From: CAILZL01 sp963791615
Lineage (GTDB): Bacteria; Pseudomonadota; Gammaproteobacteria; Steroidobacterales; Steroidobacteraceae
Length of the DNA: 64,000 nt
NCBI GenBank assembly: GCA_963791615.1
Contig: CAWBTE010000006.1
Coordinates: 496,001 to 560,000, forward strand
Reading direction: 5' to 3'
Each line of letters starts with the position of its first letter. The first letter of the stretch is position 1. Position numbers and translations under genes: made by a program. The notes under the pieces were generated by a model. It saw only the letters and a program-made list of their open reading frames with translations, ran no database searches and was not told the origin of the DNA. Below are positions 38,910 through 47,235 of this stretch, one piece after another.

Positions 38910-39876
38910 GGTCACGCTGGTGGAAGCCATCACCCTGGCGCATGCCTGGGAAATGTCGCATGACCCGAGCGTGGTCGCACTGGGCGAAGACGTGGGCAAG
39001 AACGGCGGCGTGTTTCGCGCCACCCAGGGCTTGCAGGAAAAATTCGGCTCGCAGCGCGTGATTGATACGCCGCTGGCTGAGGGCATGATTGCCGGCCTGT
39101 GCGTGGGTATGGCCGCTCAGGGCCTGAAGCCGGTGGCCGAAATCCAGTTCATGGGTTTCATCTATCCGGCAGTGGATCAGATCGTCAATCACATGACGCG
39201 CCTGCGCAATCGCACCCGTGGTCGATTGACCTGTCCGGTGGTGATCCGCACGCCACATGGTGGCGGCATTCATTCACCCGAGCATCATTCCGAATCAGTG
39301 GAATCCATGTTCTGCCATATGCCCGGCTTGCGTGTGGTATGCCCTTCGTCGCCGGCGCGGGCTTACGGATTGTTGCTGGCCGCCATTCGTAATCCTGATC
39401 CCGTGCTGTTCCTGGAGCCGGTGCGCATCTATCGCTATGCCCGACAGGAAGTAACCGACAACGGCGCAGCGTTGCCACTGGATGTCTGTTATGTACTGCG
39501 TGAAGGAACGGACTGCACGCTGGTTACATGGGGCGCCATGACGGTAGAGACACTGAAAGCAGCCGAGGAACTGGCGCAAAAGGGTATCAGTGTGGAAGTG
39601 ATCGATCTGGTCACCCTCAGTCCGGTTGATGCCGACACCATACTGGAATCCGTGGCGAAGACCGGTCGGCTGGTGATCGTGCATGAGGCGGCGCGCAATG
39701 TCGGCGTGGGTGCAGAAATCGCCGCGATTGTGGCCGAGCATGGGTTGTATGATCTGGAAGCGCCGATCCAGCGCGTCACCGGCTACGACACCATCGTGCC
39801 ACTGGCGCGGCTGGAACATGATTACGTGCCGAGTGTGGCGCGCATTGTGGCTGCCGTGCGCAAGACGCTGAGTTAG
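38902..39876 (+). CDS. 2-oxoacid dehydrogenase E1 beta subunit
   Basis: The beta subunit of the E1 component, 324 residues. Family segments are intact: VVALGEDVGKNGGVFRATQG, DTPLAEGMIAGLCVGMAAQG, RTPHGGGIHSPEHHSES and VDADTILESVAKTGRLVIVH. ATG 38902 lies inside the end of the alpha gene, which indicates translational coupling. Together the two subunits decarboxylate the 2-oxoacid and load the acyl group on the E2 lipoyl arm. Confidence 0.93.
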   Translation: MAKVTLVEAITLAHAWEMSHDPSVVALGEDVGKNGGVFRATQGLQEKFGSQRVIDTPLAEGMIAGLCVGMAAQGLKPVAEIQFMGFIYPAVDQIVNHMTRLRNRTRGRLTCPVVIRTPHGGGIHSPEHHSESVESMFCHMPGLRVVCPSSPARAYGLLLAAIRNPDPVLFLEPVRIYRYARQEVTDNGAALPLDVCYVLREGTDCTLVTWGAMTVETLKAAEELAQKGISVEVIDLVTLSPVDADTILESVAKTGRLVIVHEAARNVGVGAEIAAIVAEHGLYDLEAPIQRVTGYDTIVPLARLEHDYVPSVARIVAAVRKTLS

Positions 39877-39888
39877 AGGTAAAGATTA

Positions 39889-41097
39889 GTGACCACATTC
39901 CATCTACCTGATCTGGGCGAAGGCTTGCAGGAAGCCGAGATCGTTGCCTGGCATGTCAAGGAAGGCGATGACGTGCAGGTGGATCAACTGATGGTGTCCG
40001 TGGAAACCGCCAAGGCGGTCGTCGAAGTGCCCAGCCCTTACAGCGGCAAGGTCACTGGCTTGCTGGCCAGGGCAGGAGAAACTGTCGCAACGAATCAGGC
40101 CATTGTGACCTTTGACCTCGGTGACAAGGAACCCGCTGTCAGCGCAGCGCAGCCGGTCACTGCTGCCAGCACCGACGCCATGACCGTGGTCGGCCGCATG
40201 AACGTCAGCGATCACGAACTGGTGGAACATGCGGTTGTCATCGGCTCGCAACCCGGCGCCGCAGCACGCACTCGTTTGCGCGCTGCACCGGCCGTGCGCA
40301 TGCTGGCCAGACGACTGAAGCTGGATCTGAAACAGATCAATGCCACCGGCAAGCACGGACTGATTACCGTGGATGACGTACTGAACAGTGCCGGGCTGTC
40401 GCGCCAAGGCTCGCGCAACAGTCAATATCAGATGCCCGCATTGGGTGAACGACTGGCTGGTGAATTCCAGCCCATCACCGGCGCACGCCGCGCCATGGCA
40501 CAGTCCATGACCCTGTCGCGCGATGAAATCGCCATGGTCACCGTGTTCGACGATGCCGACATTCACAACTGGAGTGGTCGCGTCGACATGACCGCACGCA
40601 TCATTCGCGCGATGTGTCGCGGACTGAAGGCTGAACCTTCATTGAATGCCGTACTGGATCCCAATGGTCCGGCGCGGCGCGTGTTCAATCATGTGGATCT
40701 GGGCATTGCCATCGACATTGGCGACAAGCTGTTTGTGCCGGTGATCCGCGATGCGCAGGACAAGTCGCTGCTGGAACTGCGTGAAGAATTGAATCGACTG
40801 AAACAGGCCACCAAGGATCGCACCCTGGCGCCGGAAGAAATGCGCGACTACACCATCACACTCACCAACTTCGGTACGCTGGCGGGTCGTTACGCCACGC
40901 CGCTGGTGGTGCCGCCTACCGTCGCCATTCTCGGCACCGGAAAAGTGCATCGCGATGTAGTGGCTACTGAAGATGGCGGCATCGAAGTGCACTCACGCAT
41001 TCCCCTGTCGCTGACCTTTGATCATCGCTCCATCACCGGTGGCGAAGCTTGCCGCTTCCTGGCGGCAGTGATCACGGACATCGAATCAGCCAGCTGA
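39889..41097 (+). CDS. dihydrolipoamide acyltransferase E2
   Basis: The E2 core of the complex, 402 residues, with one lipoyl domain (about 1-78; lysine in SVETAKAVVEVPSP), a peripheral subunit-binding domain (about 130-165; RAAPAVRMLARRLKLDLKQI) and a catalytic domain. The catalytic histidine motif reads FDHRSITGGEACRF, with Thr-Gly where many E2 proteins have Asp-Gly; this form is seen in a subset of proteobacterial E2s. The start is GTG 39889 with AGAGG upstream. It follows E1 beta by 12 bases. Confidence 0.92.
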   Translation: MTTFHLPDLGEGLQEAEIVAWHVKEGDDVQVDQLMVSVETAKAVVEVPSPYSGKVTGLLARAGETVATNQAIVTFDLGDKEPAVSAAQPVTAASTDAMTVVGRMNVSDHELVEHAVVIGSQPGAAARTRLRAAPAVRMLARRLKLDLKQINATGKHGLITVDDVLNSAGLSRQGSRNSQYQMPALGERLAGEFQPITGARRAMAQSMTLSRDEIAMVTVFDDADIHNWSGRVDMTARIIRAMCRGLKAEPSLNAVLDPNGPARRVFNHVDLGIAIDIGDKLFVPVIRDAQDKSLLELREELNRLKQATKDRTLAPEEMRDYTITLTNFGTLAGRYATPLVVPPTVAILGTGKVHRDVVATEDGGIEVHSRIPLSLTFDHRSITGGEACRFLAAVITDIESAS

Positions 41098-41123
41098 GCG
41101 CCGCGTCAGAAGCACGAGCTCTT

Positions 41124-41274
41124 AGAGCCTGTTCACGATCTCGATCAAGGGATGCAGTGCAAGGCGAAACGGCGCGAAAAAACGCAGCGTACACGGAGTA
41201 CGTGAGTATTTTTCGCGCCCAGATATAATAACCACGCAGCAATGCGCCCTTCAGCGAGATCGTGAACAGGCTCT
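41124..41274. repeat. 151-bp MITE-like element with 20-bp terminal inverted repeats
   Basis: AGAGCCTGTTCACGATCTCG at 41124-41143 is exactly repeated in inverse at 41255-41274. The interior carries GGCGAAACGGCGCGAAAAAA and lacks any coding potential. Non-coding size and perfect ends suit a miniature inverted-repeat element or a foldback repeat. It fills most of the gap between E2 and gpmA, so its right end may provide part of the gpmA promoter. No second full copy is in the window. Confidence 0.85.
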
Positions 41275-41342
41275 TACTGACACCCGCCATACTGCTCTGG
41301 TATAAAACCCCCTCATCCCAACCCTCTGAACAAGGCATGATC

Positions 41343-42095
41343 GTGACAGGCAAACTGGTACTCGTCCGCCACGGACAAAGCATCTGGAACGTTGAAAATC
41401 TGTTCACCGGCTGGACCGATGTGGACCTCACCGAACAGGGACGTGGCGAAGCCCGCGAAGCCGGTCGCCTGCTCAAGGCCGAGGGCTTCAGCTTCGATCT
41501 GGTGTACACCTCGGTGCTGAAGCGCGCCATCCGCACCATGTGGACGGTGCTCGATGAAATGGACCTGATGTGGCTGCCGGTAGAACGTAGCTGGCGCTTG
41601 AACGAACGTCACTACGGCGCGTTGCAAGGCCTGGACAAGGCGCAAACCACGGCCAAACACGGCGCCGATCAGGTGAAGATCTGGCGTCGCAGCTATGACA
41701 TTCCACCGCCGCCACTGGCCACTACGGATGAACGTCATCCCGTGTCTGATCCACGCTATGCCGCATTGCCACCGGATGCGTTACCGGCCACCGAATCCCT
41801 GAAAGAAACCCTGGTGCGCGTACTGCCCTTCTGGACCGACAAGATCGCGCCGGAGTTGAAGCGTGGTCGCAATGTACTGGTGGTCGCGCATGGCAACAGC
41901 CTGCGCGCGCTGGTGAAAATGCTGGATGGCATGTCGGATGCCGACATCGTTGAATTCAACATCCCCACGGGCGTGCCGATTGTTTATGAACTGGATGCCG
42001 CGCTGAAACCCAGTGTGCCGCGTCGCTTCCTGGGCGATCAGGAAGCGATTGCCGCTGCGGCAGCAGCGGTGGCCAATCAGTCGGCGACGAAGTAA
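41343..42095 (+). CDS. gpmA: 2,3-bisphosphoglycerate-dependent phosphoglycerate mutase
   Basis: A cofactor-dependent phosphoglycerate mutase of 250 residues, the same length as the E. coli enzyme. It interconverts 3- and 2-phosphoglycerate in glycolysis. The phosphohistidine motif is LVLVRHGQSIWN. Other catalytic segments are RLNERHYGALQGL and VVAHGNSLRALVK, and the NIPTGVPIVYEL end is typical. GTG 41343 is preceded by AAGG at a 7-base spacing and begins the conserved TGKLVLVRHG. ATG 41337 is possible but sits too close to that ribosome binding site. It is preceded by the inverted-repeat element, with TATAAA at 41301. Confidence 0.95.
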   Translation: MTGKLVLVRHGQSIWNVENLFTGWTDVDLTEQGRGEAREAGRLLKAEGFSFDLVYTSVLKRAIRTMWTVLDEMDLMWLPVERSWRLNERHYGALQGLDKAQTTAKHGADQVKIWRRSYDIPPPPLATTDERHPVSDPRYAALPPDALPATESLKETLVRVLPFWTDKIAPELKRGRNVLVVAHGNSLRALVKMLDGMSDADIVEFNIPTGVPIVYELDAALKPSVPRRFLGDQEAIAAAAAAVANQSATK

Positions 42096-42145
42096 CTATT
42101 AACCCGGCGGACAACAAGGTCTGGCATGGCGATGCAAGTTCTTGT

Positions 42146-42216
42146 GTAGGGGCGGCTCGTGAGCCGCCCTCTTGCGCCTTTGAACACAGGAAGGGCGGTT
42201 CACGAACCGCCCCTAC
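42146..42216. repeat. GTAGGGGCG inverted-repeat element, copy 2
   Basis: The element starts GTAGGGGCGGCTCGTGAGCC and ends GGCGGTTCACGAACCGCCCC plus TAC, so it is a near-palindromic pair of GTAGGGGCGG units around a short spacer. It has the same design as copy 1 at 23580-23647. It lies between the convergent gpmA and kinase genes, and its outer CTAC supplies the TAG stop codon of the kinase. Confidence 0.85.
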
Positions 42217-43010
42217 GCCTGACCACCGATTTGAAAATTGCGCACCTGCAACCACAGCTCTTTGATGTAATCAAACAGCCAGCACATGCGCAGCAGTCGC
42301 TGATACTCAGCTTGCGTGATGCTGCCGCGATATTCACGCAGCAGCAGCTCACGCAATTTTTCGTCATAGTCGTGATAGCAACACACGGCCGCCAGATCAA
42401 ACAGCGGATCGCCCAGCCCCGCGTATTCCCAGTCCAGCAGCCACAGACGCTGGCCATCGGACATCAGATTCAGATGATGCACATCGTGATGACACAGACA
42501 CCGTTCACCGACCTGAGTTGATTCCATTGCAATCAGCCGTGCCTGCCTGCGCGCCTCAACGTCAGTGCAGGCTGTTTGTTCATCAAGCGTCACCCAGTAA
42601 TTTTGCAGCACGGTCAGCAGGTTCACAGTCTGCACCGCAGCGGGCACTGACAAGGCATGCAAATCACGTAGCAGTGATGCCAGCTTTTGCACGGTGTATG
42701 GATCGCGCAGAGCCGCCATGTCCAGGGTCTCGGCTGGCAACGCTCTCGTTACCAGCAGGCGTCGCTCCGGCGCACACAGCAACACTTCCGCACCAATACC
42801 CGCCTGCTGCACCCGTTTCAGCACAATCGCTTCATTGGCGCGATTCAGTTGCAGCGTTTGCTCATCGACGGTGCTGATACGTACAACGACCGAATTATCC
42901 GGCCCATCAACACGCCAGCTTTCGTTGGTCAGACCACCCTTGATGCGCACGGCCGTCAACTCGCCAGCAGGCAGCGCCAGCACTTCGGCCGCAATCTCGA
43001 TGGGGTTCAC
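42213..43010 (-). CDS. ThiK/choline kinase-like phosphotransferase of thiamine operon
   Basis: An aminoglycoside-phosphotransferase/choline-kinase-fold protein of 265 residues. It shows the N-lobe RIKGGLTNESWRVDG, the catalytic loop CLCHHDVHHLNLM and the Mg-binding LWLLDWEYAGLGDPLFDLAA. As the last gene of a TPP-riboswitch operon with a thiamine permease, it most likely phosphorylates thiamine to trap it, like ThiK (inference from context). Its start overlaps the permease stop by four bases. The stop codon lies within a repeat element. Confidence 0.82.
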   Translation of the reverse strand: MNPIEIAAEVLALPAGELTAVRIKGGLTNESWRVDGPDNSVVVRISTVDEQTLQLNRANEAIVLKRVQQAGIGAEVLLCAPERRLLVTRALPAETLDMAALRDPYTVQKLASLLRDLHALSVPAAVQTVNLLTVLQNYWVTLDEQTACTDVEARRQARLIAMESTQVGERCLCHHDVHHLNLMSDGQRLWLLDWEYAGLGDPLFDLAAVCCYHDYDEKLRELLLREYRGSITQAEYQRLLRMCWLFDYIKELWLQVRNFQIGGQA

Positions 43011-43633
43011 GCCACTGATCCAGTGGCAGTGGTTTGCGCCACACGTCTGCGATGCCAGGCCCAGTAGCCATACATCACCATGAACACATAGGCCACGAAC
43101 AACAGCGCAGTCGCCAGCAAACCCCGGCTGTAGTACAGGTACGCCGCCACACCATCCACAACAATCCAGTACAACCAGTTTTCAATCACCCGGCGCGCCA
43201 CCATGAACGTTGTCAGCACGCTGGCCCAGGTGACAAATGAATCCAGCCACGGCGCACGCGCTATCTGTACATACTGCAGGGCCCAGGCATTCACTGCCGT
43301 CGCCAGTAATACCGCCGCAATGGCCACCCCGTGCTGTCGCCACGTCCAGCTGACAATCAGCAACTCGCCTCCGGCTGACTGGCCCCGCCGCCATTGCCAG
43401 TAGCCATACACCGCCATCACGGCATAAAAAACGCTGAGCAAGGTATCCATCACCAGCTGGGCGCGCCACATCACCACCACGTAACAGACCGAACTGATGA
43501 ACGCGCACAGCCAGCACCACAGGCTGCGCGCCGTGGCCAGCACCAGGTACAGCAACGCAAGAATCACACCCAGTGCTTCCCAGATCGAAGTACCGAGCAA
43601 AGCCCGCAGAATATCTGTAAGGCTCGCCAGCAT
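43007..43633 (-). CDS. pnuT: PnuC-family thiamine permease (PnuT-type)
   Basis: A PnuC-family inner-membrane permease of 208 residues with about seven hydrophobic helices. The family signature is seen as AVYGYWQWRRG and VYVMYGYWAWHRR-like (FMVMYGYWAWHRRR), with WIVVDGVAAYLYYSRGLLAT. PnuC proteins carry vitamins by facilitated diffusion coupled to phosphorylation. The TPP riboswitch upstream and the neighbouring YkoF-like gene mark it as the thiamine-specific PnuT type rather than a nicotinamide riboside carrier. Its ATG follows the previous stop without a gap. Confidence 0.88.
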   Translation of the reverse strand: MLASLTDILRALLGTSIWEALGVILALLYLVLATARSLWCWLCAFISSVCYVVVMWRAQLVMDTLLSVFYAVMAVYGYWQWRRGQSAGGELLIVSWTWRQHGVAIAAVLLATAVNAWALQYVQIARAPWLDSFVTWASVLTTFMVARRVIENWLYWIVVDGVAAYLYYSRGLLATALLFVAYVFMVMYGYWAWHRRRVAQTTATGSVA

Positions 43634-43876
43634 TCAGGCGATTCCACCGAGTACTTTCATCACGAATACCTTGCGGCCGGTAGCGGCGAAGCTCTTTGCC
43701 GTTTCCATGCCGAGAATCTCGAACACCCGTGCATGCTCACCGGCAATCTGTGTGCTCATGGCATTGGTGATGACCTGCAGCTCGGGATAGGTATTCAGGC
43801 GATTTATGAAGTCCTGAATTGGCGGGATGAACTCCGCATCGAGCGGATACAAACTGATTTCAATCATGGTGCGCAT
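43634..43876 (-). CDS. YkoF-like thiamine-binding protein
   Basis: A small cytosolic protein of 80 residues with the YkoF/MTH1187-type ferredoxin-like fold pattern: MIEISLYPLDAEFIPPIQDF, INRLNTYPELQVITNAMSTQ and FVMKVLGG. YkoF proteins bind thiamine or its pyrimidine. ATG 43876 is chosen because GAGG lies 7 bases upstream. It sits between the TonB receptor and the permease of the riboswitch-controlled operon and probably senses or delivers thiamine. Confidence 0.8.
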   Translation of the reverse strand: MRTMIEISLYPLDAEFIPPIQDFINRLNTYPELQVITNAMSTQIAGEHARVFEILGMETAKSFAATGRKVFVMKVLGGIA

Positions 43877-43889
43877 GTTCAAACCTCGA

Positions 43890-45998
43890 TCAAAATTTCA
43901 GACTGGCGGTAACGCCCACAGTACGCGGCTCGCCTTTCTGGGTATACAGTTTGGTCTCCCAGTCCGGTGGCTCGTTGGAGAAATAGAAACCACGAATGTC
44001 ATAGTCTTTGTTGAACACATTGCTGACCCACAGATGTGCACTCCAGACCGGCTGCTCGTAACCCAGCTTCATGTTGGCCAGCAGATACGCCTGCGATTGC
44101 TGGTTGTGGTCAGTAGGTACATCAAAGTAGAAATCATCCCTGGCGCTGACATCCAGACGCGCCATCAAACCCGATGCAGCACGCCACAGGGCAAACACCG
44201 AGGCCGTGTACTCCGGTGCATGCGCCTGTGCACGCACGGGCACTACGTCGCCATTGTCATCCAGCATGCCACTGACCTGCGAGCGCAGCAGGCCCAGCGT
44301 GCCACCCACTTGCCATACTGGGGTCAGCGCATAACGGGCGCTGAATTCAACACCGCTGTTGTAGCCGCGTGCGGCATTGCTGGTAATGAAAATATAGGTG
44401 CCCGGATTGGTGATATCCGCCTGCTCGCCCGACCGCAACTGCAAATTGCGTCGCCACTGGTAGAACGCGGCCGCATCGACAAACAACCGGCCCTCCAGCA
44501 TCACCGCCTTGAACCCAGTTTCCGCACTCCACAAATACTCGGGCGCAAAGTATCGCTGCGACGGCGCGATGCTGGCGCCCAGGTTGAAACCACCGGCTTT
44601 GTAACCACGCGATATGGACACATACGTACTGGACTGTTCGTTCAGCTCGCGGCTCAGCGATAGCTGGCCACCCAGCATGCGATCACGGGCACTGAGGTCA
44701 TTCGCTTGCAGCGAGATCCCATTCTGATCCTGGTAAACAGCCTGGCGCTGCTCGCCACGCAGACCCGCAGACCAGCGCCAACGTGGAGCCAGATGACCAT
44801 CCAGCTGGCCAAACAACGCCAGATTGGTGGCTTGATAGTCGGTGTGCAGCGAATCCCGGTCTGCATAAACCGGATCGCCCGGATCAGCGTAGCGTCCCCA
44901 CAATTCATCACCGCCCTGTTCATTCATCCGCAACACATAGGCGCCCACCAGCCAGGCCAATGGCTGATCATTACTCAATTCATCCGATGCCAGACGCACT
45001 TCCAGACTGCGATTGATGCGCTCCCGGTCCGAACTCATGAAGTAGTCGTACACGTAGGGACGCCAGCTGGTTGAGTTACCCCAATCGGCATCGAAGCTGT
45101 TGATGCTGTCCGATTTCAGATACGACGCGATGACCGTGGTGTGGAGCGAACTCATGAACGGCGTTGTCAACCGCGCCGAAACACCTGTGGCGCGCTGCGA
45201 ATCTTTACCGGGCTTGTCAGACAGCGACACACGTGAGTTATCAATCGACCAGCCGTCATAGCCATTGTCGAGATTGGCATGCAGCAGCGTGAAATCCAGC
45301 GTGGCATCGTCATTGACCTGCCAGCGCCACTTGAAACGTCCAGTCAGTTCATCGCGACCATCGGTATCGTTGCGTTGCAGGTACGGATTGCTGCGGAAGC
45401 CATCACTGCGGTACTGCTGGACTGATAAACGCCACGCGGAATTCAATGATTCAACCGGCGCCGTAGCAGTGACGCCCAGTGAGCGTGTGCCGTAATTGCC
45501 GACACTGGCCTCCACACCATGGTGTGCTTCCTGTTCGGGATCGTTGCCGCGCACGGCAATCAATCCCGCCAGTGCGTTGGCACCAAAGCGCGTACCCTGC
45601 GGGCCGCGCAGCACTTCAATCTGCTTTACATCGAACAGCGTCGCAGGCATGCCCAGACCGCTGAAATCGATGTCATCAATCAGCAAGCCCACTGATGGAT
45701 TCGGTGCGCCTTCATATTGCTCGCGTTCGCCAATGCCGCGAATCTGGAAGAAACGTGGCCGCGAAGTGCCGCCCGCCCAGTTGAGATTGGGCACCAGTCC
45801 CAGCACGTCCTGAAAATGCTGCTGGCCGGCATCCTTGAGTGTTTGCGTTTCCAGCACGGTGACGCTGTTGGGCACATCCACCAACGGCTGCGCCCGCAGC
45901 GTGGCAGTGACAATGACTTCTTCAAGCACGTCAACGTCCGCCGCCCAGGTCAAGGACGGCAGGGCCAGCAGACTGGCGGTAAAAAGCAAACAACGCAT
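43890..45998 (-). CDS. TonB-dependent receptor of thiamine operon
   Basis: A complete TonB-dependent receptor of 702 residues. The signal peptide ends near LTWAA, and the TonB box region is LEEVIVTATLRAQPLVDVP. The plug carries QIEVLRGPQGTRFGANALAG, and the barrel ends in a terminal Phe (GVTASLKF). It is the first gene after the TPP riboswitch, so its likely ligand is thiamine or a thiamine phosphate crossing the outer membrane. GAGGATC lies upstream of the ATG. It is shorter than, and distinct from, the paralogue pair at 15796-21341. Confidence 0.93.
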   Translation of the reverse strand: MRCLLFTASLLALPSLTWAADVDVLEEVIVTATLRAQPLVDVPNSVTVLETQTLKDAGQQHFQDVLGLVPNLNWAGGTSRPRFFQIRGIGEREQYEGAPNPSVGLLIDDIDFSGLGMPATLFDVKQIEVLRGPQGTRFGANALAGLIAVRGNDPEQEAHHGVEASVGNYGTRSLGVTATAPVESLNSAWRLSVQQYRSDGFRSNPYLQRNDTDGRDELTGRFKWRWQVNDDATLDFTLLHANLDNGYDGWSIDNSRVSLSDKPGKDSQRATGVSARLTTPFMSSLHTTVIASYLKSDSINSFDADWGNSTSWRPYVYDYFMSSDRERINRSLEVRLASDELSNDQPLAWLVGAYVLRMNEQGGDELWGRYADPGDPVYADRDSLHTDYQATNLALFGQLDGHLAPRWRWSAGLRGEQRQAVYQDQNGISLQANDLSARDRMLGGQLSLSRELNEQSSTYVSISRGYKAGGFNLGASIAPSQRYFAPEYLWSAETGFKAVMLEGRLFVDAAAFYQWRRNLQLRSGEQADITNPGTYIFITSNAARGYNSGVEFSARYALTPVWQVGGTLGLLRSQVSGMLDDNGDVVPVRAQAHAPEYTASVFALWRAASGLMARLDVSARDDFYFDVPTDHNQQSQAYLLANMKLGYEQPVWSAHLWVSNVFNKDYDIRGFYFSNEPPDWETKLYTQKGEPRTVGVTASLKF

Positions 45999-46081
45999 TA
46001 CAGATCCTCATATTCGTAATGAAGATCCGATAGCAGGCTAAGAGAGAAGGATTGGGCGAGACAGCTCGCGACGACGACCTA

Positions 46082-46163
46082 CTTCCTACGCCGGTACTAA
46101 CCGGATCAGGTTCTAAGGGTTCGTCACACGCTGTGACATCTCAGGTCGTTCAGACCACCCCCA
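46082..46163 (-). promoter_or_regulatory. TPP riboswitch (THI element)
   Basis: On the minus strand the sequence reads GGGGGTGGTCTGAACGACCT, then the invariant CTGAGA, a P3 arm (GTCACAGCGTGTGAC), then ACCCTTAGAACCTGATCCGG and TTAGTACCGGCGTAGGAAG. These are the conserved THI-box blocks (CUGAGA, ACCUGAUC.GG..A.U.CC.GCGUAGGGAA). It lies about 84 bases before the TonB receptor start. No T-rich terminator stem was obvious between them, so control may be at translation initiation. Thiamine pyrophosphate binding would repress the uptake operon. Confidence 0.93.
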
Positions 46164-46326
46164 AGGCAGCCGCGATTCTACGGCCCAGACGGCAAGCATT
46201 ACCAGCCCTTTGCCGTCTGGCGCAATTTGACCCAGTTAACCGTTGACGGCGCACGACGCTTCGGCGATAACTGCCGCAGAACACATTTCTCGCATGCAGC
46301 GCGCGTGCAGGAATCCCGGAGGATTG

Positions 46327-47235
46327 ATGTCCAAGCACTGTCGTTTGTTCCATGTCGATGCATTCACTCGCCAGCCTTTCTGCGGCAATCCCGCGCGCGT
46401 GGTGCTGGATGCCGATGACCTGAGTGATGAACAGATGCAGACCATTGCCACCGAACTGAACGGTGAAACCGCATTTGTGCTGGCTGCTGAAGGCCCGGAT
46501 CATGACCTGCAGGTGCGCTTCTTCACCCCCGATCACGAGGTACCCTTCGTCGGTCACGTGACGCTGGCCACCCACTACGTGCTGGCCAAATGCGGCCTGC
46601 GTGGTGATGGTTTGATTCGTCAGCGCAGCAATGCCGGCATTGCGGAAGTGGAACTCACCAAACTGGCTGGCGACTATCGTGTCAGCATGAATATCAGCCC
46701 GGCCTCGCTGGGCCCGGCATTGCCCGAACATCATCGCCTGCAGGTACTGGATGCGCTGGGCCTCTCCTCGCCCTACCTGCATACCGGCTGCCCGCTGCAG
46801 GTTCTCACCAAAGGGGGCTCACGCCTGCTGATCGGCATGCGTTCACCCGATCTGCTGCCCTCACTCAAACCCGACATGCATGAGCTGGCGCGCCTGACGC
46901 CCCACATCGGCGCTGAAGGCTATTTCGTATTTGCGTTGAATGAACCCGGTAATAAAGGTGAAGTCAGCACCACATCACGCATGTTCTGCCCGGCCATCGG
47001 CATTCCGGAAGATCCGGTCAGCGGCAATGCGCACGGTATGCTGGGCACCTATCTCATTGCGCACAACATTGTTGCTGCGAAGGATGGCGTGCTGAGCTTT
47101 CGGGGCTATCAGGGTGAGAGCGTCAAGCGCCCCGGCATAGTCGATGTCAGCGTCACCTGCACCGGCGCCGTCACGCAATCGGTACGGATTTCCGGCGACG
47201 CAGTGATCCTGTACGAAGCCACTCTGCCCTTCTGA
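46327..47235 (+). CDS. PhzF-family isomerase/epimerase
   Basis: A PhzF-family protein of 302 residues with the diaminopimelate-epimerase fold. The family N-terminus is HVDAFTRQPFCGNPARVV, followed by the catalytic Glu region LNGETAFVL, RFFTPDHEVPFVGHVTLAT, and the C-terminal EDPVSGNAHGMLGTYL. ATG 46327 has GGAGGATTG upstream. Most family members have unknown substrates (YddE-like). It is divergent from the thiamine operon and converges with murU, whose stop is adjacent. Confidence 0.9.
   Translation: MSKHCRLFHVDAFTRQPFCGNPARVVLDADDLSDEQMQTIATELNGETAFVLAAEGPDHDLQVRFFTPDHEVPFVGHVTLATHYVLAKCGLRGDGLIRQRSNAGIAEVELTKLAGDYRVSMNISPASLGPALPEHHRLQVLDALGLSSPYLHTGCPLQVLTKGGSRLLIGMRSPDLLPSLKPDMHELARLTPHIGAEGYFVFALNEPGNKGEVSTTSRMFCPAIGIPEDPVSGNAHGMLGTYLIAHNIVAAKDGVLSFRGYQGESVKRPGIVDVSVTCTGAVTQSVRISGDAVILYEATLPF

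Noticed and set aside
36462..39086. An 874-codon minus-strand open frame covering the PLP enzyme and extending to 39086.
   Set aside because: Only the part from 37637 to 36462 shows homology. The rest is antisense to the intact E1 alpha and E1 beta genes.
46186..46219. A 10-base stem (CAGACGGCAA/TTGCCGTCTG) as a terminator or part of the riboswitch.
   Set aside because: It lies upstream of the riboswitch start on the transcribed strand and lacks a T-tract. It may only be a promoter-region hairpin.
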